DNA of 64,000 nt from Firmicutes bacterium OM04-13BH. Its GTDB lineage: Bacteria; Bacillota; Clostridia; Lachnospirales; Lachnospiraceae. Made by a program: the position numbers and the translations under genes. The notes below the pieces were generated by a model. That model saw only the letters and a program-made list of their open reading frames with translations. It did not search any database and was not told the DNA's origin. Numbering within the stretch: position 1 is the stretch's first letter; every line of letters starts with the position of its first letter. Location of the stretch: positions 62,356-126,355 of the forward strand of contig QULP01000007.1 in assembly GCA_003481745.1 (NCBI GenBank), read 5' to 3'. This document shows positions 61,791-64,000 of the stretch, piece by piece.

Positions 61791-64000
61791 ATGTACGAAC
61801 AAATGGAATGTGGCGAAGTGTGTAAAAGATTTCATACAGATGAGAAAGCTGGACTGACGCAACAGGAAGCAGAGAAAAGGTTAAAGGCAGATGGGAAAAA
61901 CCGATTAAAAAAAGTCAGGGAAGAGACAACGATAGACCGGATTCAAAAACAGTTAAATGACCCGATGATTTTTGTCCTTTTTATGGCAGCGTCTGTTTCT
62001 ATTCTGCTTAGAGAATTTAGTGATACGGCAATTATTTTATTCGTGATTGGTTTAAATACGATGATAGGTGTAGTACAGGAGGGAAAAGCGAAAAAGGCGA
62101 TGGATGCCTTAAAGAAAATGACAGCACCGGAAGCCACCGTAAAAAGAAATGGGACTTACCGAAAAATTCCGGCAGAAGAACTTGTAAAAGGCGATGTTGT
62201 AAAAGTGAAAGCCGGAGACCAGGTTCCGGCAGACATTCGTTTGTTTTTGTGTAAGGGAATTGAAGTAAATGAGTCGGCATTGACCGGAGAATCCACGGCA
62301 GTAAGGAAAGCCTGCGAGACGATGAAGCAGGAGGTTACAGCCTCTGAACAAAAAAATATGCTGTTTCTATCTACGGAAATTGTGAAGGGAAATGGAGAAG
62401 GAATTGTAGTTGCAACGGGGATGGAGACAGAGCTTGGAAAAATAGCCAAGATGATAAATGAACAGGAAAATGAAATGACACCGCTTCAAAAGAGATTGGG
62501 AGATCTGGGGAAAATCTTGAGTAAGGCGGCTGTTTTTTTATGTCTGTTACTTTTTTTGATGGGAGTGCTTCAACATAGAAATCTGTTACAGATGCTGTTG
62601 TTATCCATTTCTCTGGCAGTTGCAGCAATTCCGGAAGGACTTCCTGCGGTTGTAACGATTGTACTGGCACTTGGTGTGGCAAGAATGGCAAAAGCCAATA
62701 CGATTATCCGTAAATTACCAGCTGTAGAAACACTTGGAGCGGTCAGTGTGGTTTGTTCTGATAAGACCGGAACGTTGACGGAAAATAAAATGAAAGTGTT
62801 GAAACTTTATGCGGAGGATAAAACCTTATCGGTTTCTCAGGTTCGACCAAGAGAATTTTCCCGTTTGATGCAGGGATTTTTGCTTTGTAATAATGCAGTA
62901 ATCGGAAAGACGGAACTGGGGGATTCCACAGAACTTGCACTTCTTTCTATGGGAGAACAGATGGGGATATCGAGAGAGCGGTTGGAAGAACGTTATCCGA
63001 GATTGGAAGAAATTCCGTTTGATTCAGATAAAAAATACATGGTTACGCTGCATAAAGATCAGAGTCAAGTATGCGCTTATATAAAAGGTGCCTGTGATTA
63101 TCTGTTGGAAGTTTGTAGTTTCTGGTGGATAGGAGGAAAGATAGAACCGCTTGGACAGATTCAGAAAATGAAAATCAGACGAGTAATGGAAGGGATGGCA
63201 GAAGAGGGACTTCGGGTGCTGGCACTGGCTTTTAAAGAACATGTATCAGACTGGAATGAAAGCAGTATTATGAAAAATCTGGTATTTGCAGGACTTGCCG
63301 GAATGATGGATGCGCCAAGAAAACAAGTAAACCAGTCAGTCTATCAATTAAAACGTGCAGGAGTTCAAGTCGTAATGATTACCGGTGACTATCAGGAAAC
63401 GGCATTTTCAATCGCAAAAATGACCGGTATTGCAAGAAAAAGAGAGCAGTGTGTGACCGGAGAAGAATTAGATGCAATGAGTGATGCAGAATTTTCTTCT
63501 AAAATGAATGACATCCGTGTGTTTGCAAGGGTAACACCGGCACATAAAGTAAAAATTGTAAAAGAATTTAAGAAAAATGGAAAAATTGTGGCAATGACAG
63601 GAGATGGAGTAAACGATGCACCGTCCCTTCATGCAGCAGATATCGGAATTGCGATGGGCGCAAATGGAACAGATGTGGCTAAAAATGCGGCAGATTTGAT
63701 TTTGGCAGATGACAATTTTTCCACGATTGAAAAAGCAGTGGAAGAGGGGCGCAGTATTTATGTCAATATTAAAAAGTCGATTTTATTTTTATTGTCCTCA
63801 AACTTTGGAGAAATTATGACGATGTTTGTGTCGATTGCATTTTCGATGCCATCGCCATTAAAAGCAAGCCATATTTTATGGGTGAATCTGATTACAGATT
63901 CCCTTCCGGCACTGGCGCTTGGTGTAGATAAAAATGATACCGGATTGTTGATGGCAAAGAAGCCAAGAGATGAGAAGGAAAGCCTGTTTGCGCATGGAGG
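61791..64000 (+). CDS. P-type Ca2+-transporting ATPase (3' truncated by window)
   Basis: About 736 residues are visible from ATG 61791 (after AGGAGG) to the window end. The N-terminal cation ATPase domain, the TGES motif ([10 protein letters not shown]), [17 protein letters not shown] in helix M4, phosphorylation Asp324 in [16 protein letters not shown], and [13 protein letters not shown] in M6 are seen. The PEGLP and N-x-x-TD residues are the calcium ligands of the P2A subfamily. It pumps Ca2+ outward at the cost of ATP. The 249-base gap before it holds no recognised riboswitch. Confidence 0.93.
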   Translation, partial: MYEQMECGEVCKRFHTDEKAGLTQQEAEKRLKADGKNRLKKVREETTIDRIQKQLNDPMIFVLFMAASVSILLREFSDTAIILFVIGLNTMIGVVQEGKAKKAMDALKKMTAPEATVKRNGTYRKIPAEELVKGDVVKVKAGDQVPADIRLFLCKGIEVNESALTGESTAVRKACETMKQEVTASEQKNMLFLSTEIVKGNGEGIVVATGMETELGKIAKMINEQENEMTPLQKRLGDLGKILSKAAVFLCLLLFLMGVLQHRNLLQMLLLSISLAVAAIPEGLPAVVTIVLALGVARMAKANTIIRKLPAVETLGAVSVVCSDKTGTLTENKMKVLKLYAEDKTLSVSQVRPREFSRLMQGFLLCNNAVIGKTELGDSTELALLSMGEQMGISRERLEERYPRLEEIPFDSDKKYMVTLHKDQSQVCAYIKGACDYLLEVCSFWWIGGKIEPLGQIQKMKIRRVMEGMAEEGLRVLALAFKEHVSDWNESSIMKNLVFAGLAGMMDAPRKQVNQSVYQLKRAGVQVVMITGDYQETAFSIAKMTGIARKREQCVTGEELDAMSDAEFSSKMNDIRVFARVTPAHKVKIVKEFKKNGKIVAMTGDGVNDAPSLHAADIGIAMGANGTDVAKNAADLILADDNFSTIEKAVEEGRSIYVNIKKSILFLLSSNFGEIMTMFVSIAFSMPSPLKASHILWVNLITDSLPALALGVDKNDTGLLMAKKPRDEKESLFAHG

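Overview
The window reads as a chromosomal segment of a low-GC, Gram-positive, probably spore-forming anaerobe of the Clostridia, most likely family Lachnospiraceae. The evidence is the AT-rich composition, strong AGGAGG ribosome binding sites, a spore maturation gene (spmB), a V-type ATPase operon, lipoproteins with Gram-positive lipoboxes, and a Tad pilus locus without any outer-membrane secretin. I do not assign a genus. No rRNA, prophage, insertion sequence or CRISPR array was seen; apart from the first and last genes, which are cut by the window edges, the genes look intact.

Layout: 1-2.9 kb, 3' part of mfd and a PPIase-like lipoprotein. 2.9-4.9 kb (minus strand), an orphan NahK-like sugar 1-kinase followed by a PocR/AraC regulator. 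5.1-5.6 kb, spmB. 5.6-12.4 kb, histidine operon hisZ-G-C-B-H-A-F-I plus a membrane protein that seems to start at an ATT codon; hisD, hisE and a histidinol phosphatase are absent. 12.4-13.1 kb, a free-standing pduL. 13.2-18.9 kb, a self-contained fructose PTS operon: fruK, fruA, an HPr lacking Ser46, ptsI and a DeoR regulator. 19-25.1 kb, a FabT-like MarR regulator, a DUF885 peptidase-like protein, a duplicated-domain lipoprotein, trxB and galK.

25.1-26.1 kb is a gene-poor kilobase with a dense DnaA-box cluster, tRNA-Lys(CTT), a palindromic repeat element and a possible 46-residue ORF. 26.1-35.6 kb has trmB and a nine-gene V-type ATPase operon. 35.7-42.2 kb is a full phosphate module, pstS-C-A-B-phoU-phoP-phoR, whose PstS looks circularly permuted. 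42.3-48.7 kb carries YqeY, a TRIC-like channel, an NSS transporter, malic enzyme, a CapA-like protein, a small unknown protein and a YbaK-type deacylase.

48.7-58.6 kb (minus strand) is the Tad pilus locus: prepilin peptidase, TadZ, TadA, TadB, an unusual TadC, Flp pilin, a DUF5702 protein, two TadE-like proteins, a second reduced A24 peptidase, and an FHA protein. 58.9-64 kb has an SGNH hydrolase, aroC, an RlmI-like methyltransferase and the start of a P-type Ca2+ ATPase.

Functional links: the fructose operon carries every phosphotransfer step from PEP to fructose-1,6-bisphosphate plus its own regulator. The Pst/Pho block couples phosphate uptake to its sensor kinase. The Tad block encodes assembly motor, platform, processing enzymes and pilins together. 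The strongest candidates for a second look are the permuted PstS, the DnaA-box cluster away from dnaA, the Ser46-less HPr, and the Tad locus with its ectodomain TadC, zinc-knuckle-like TadE and second peptidase.
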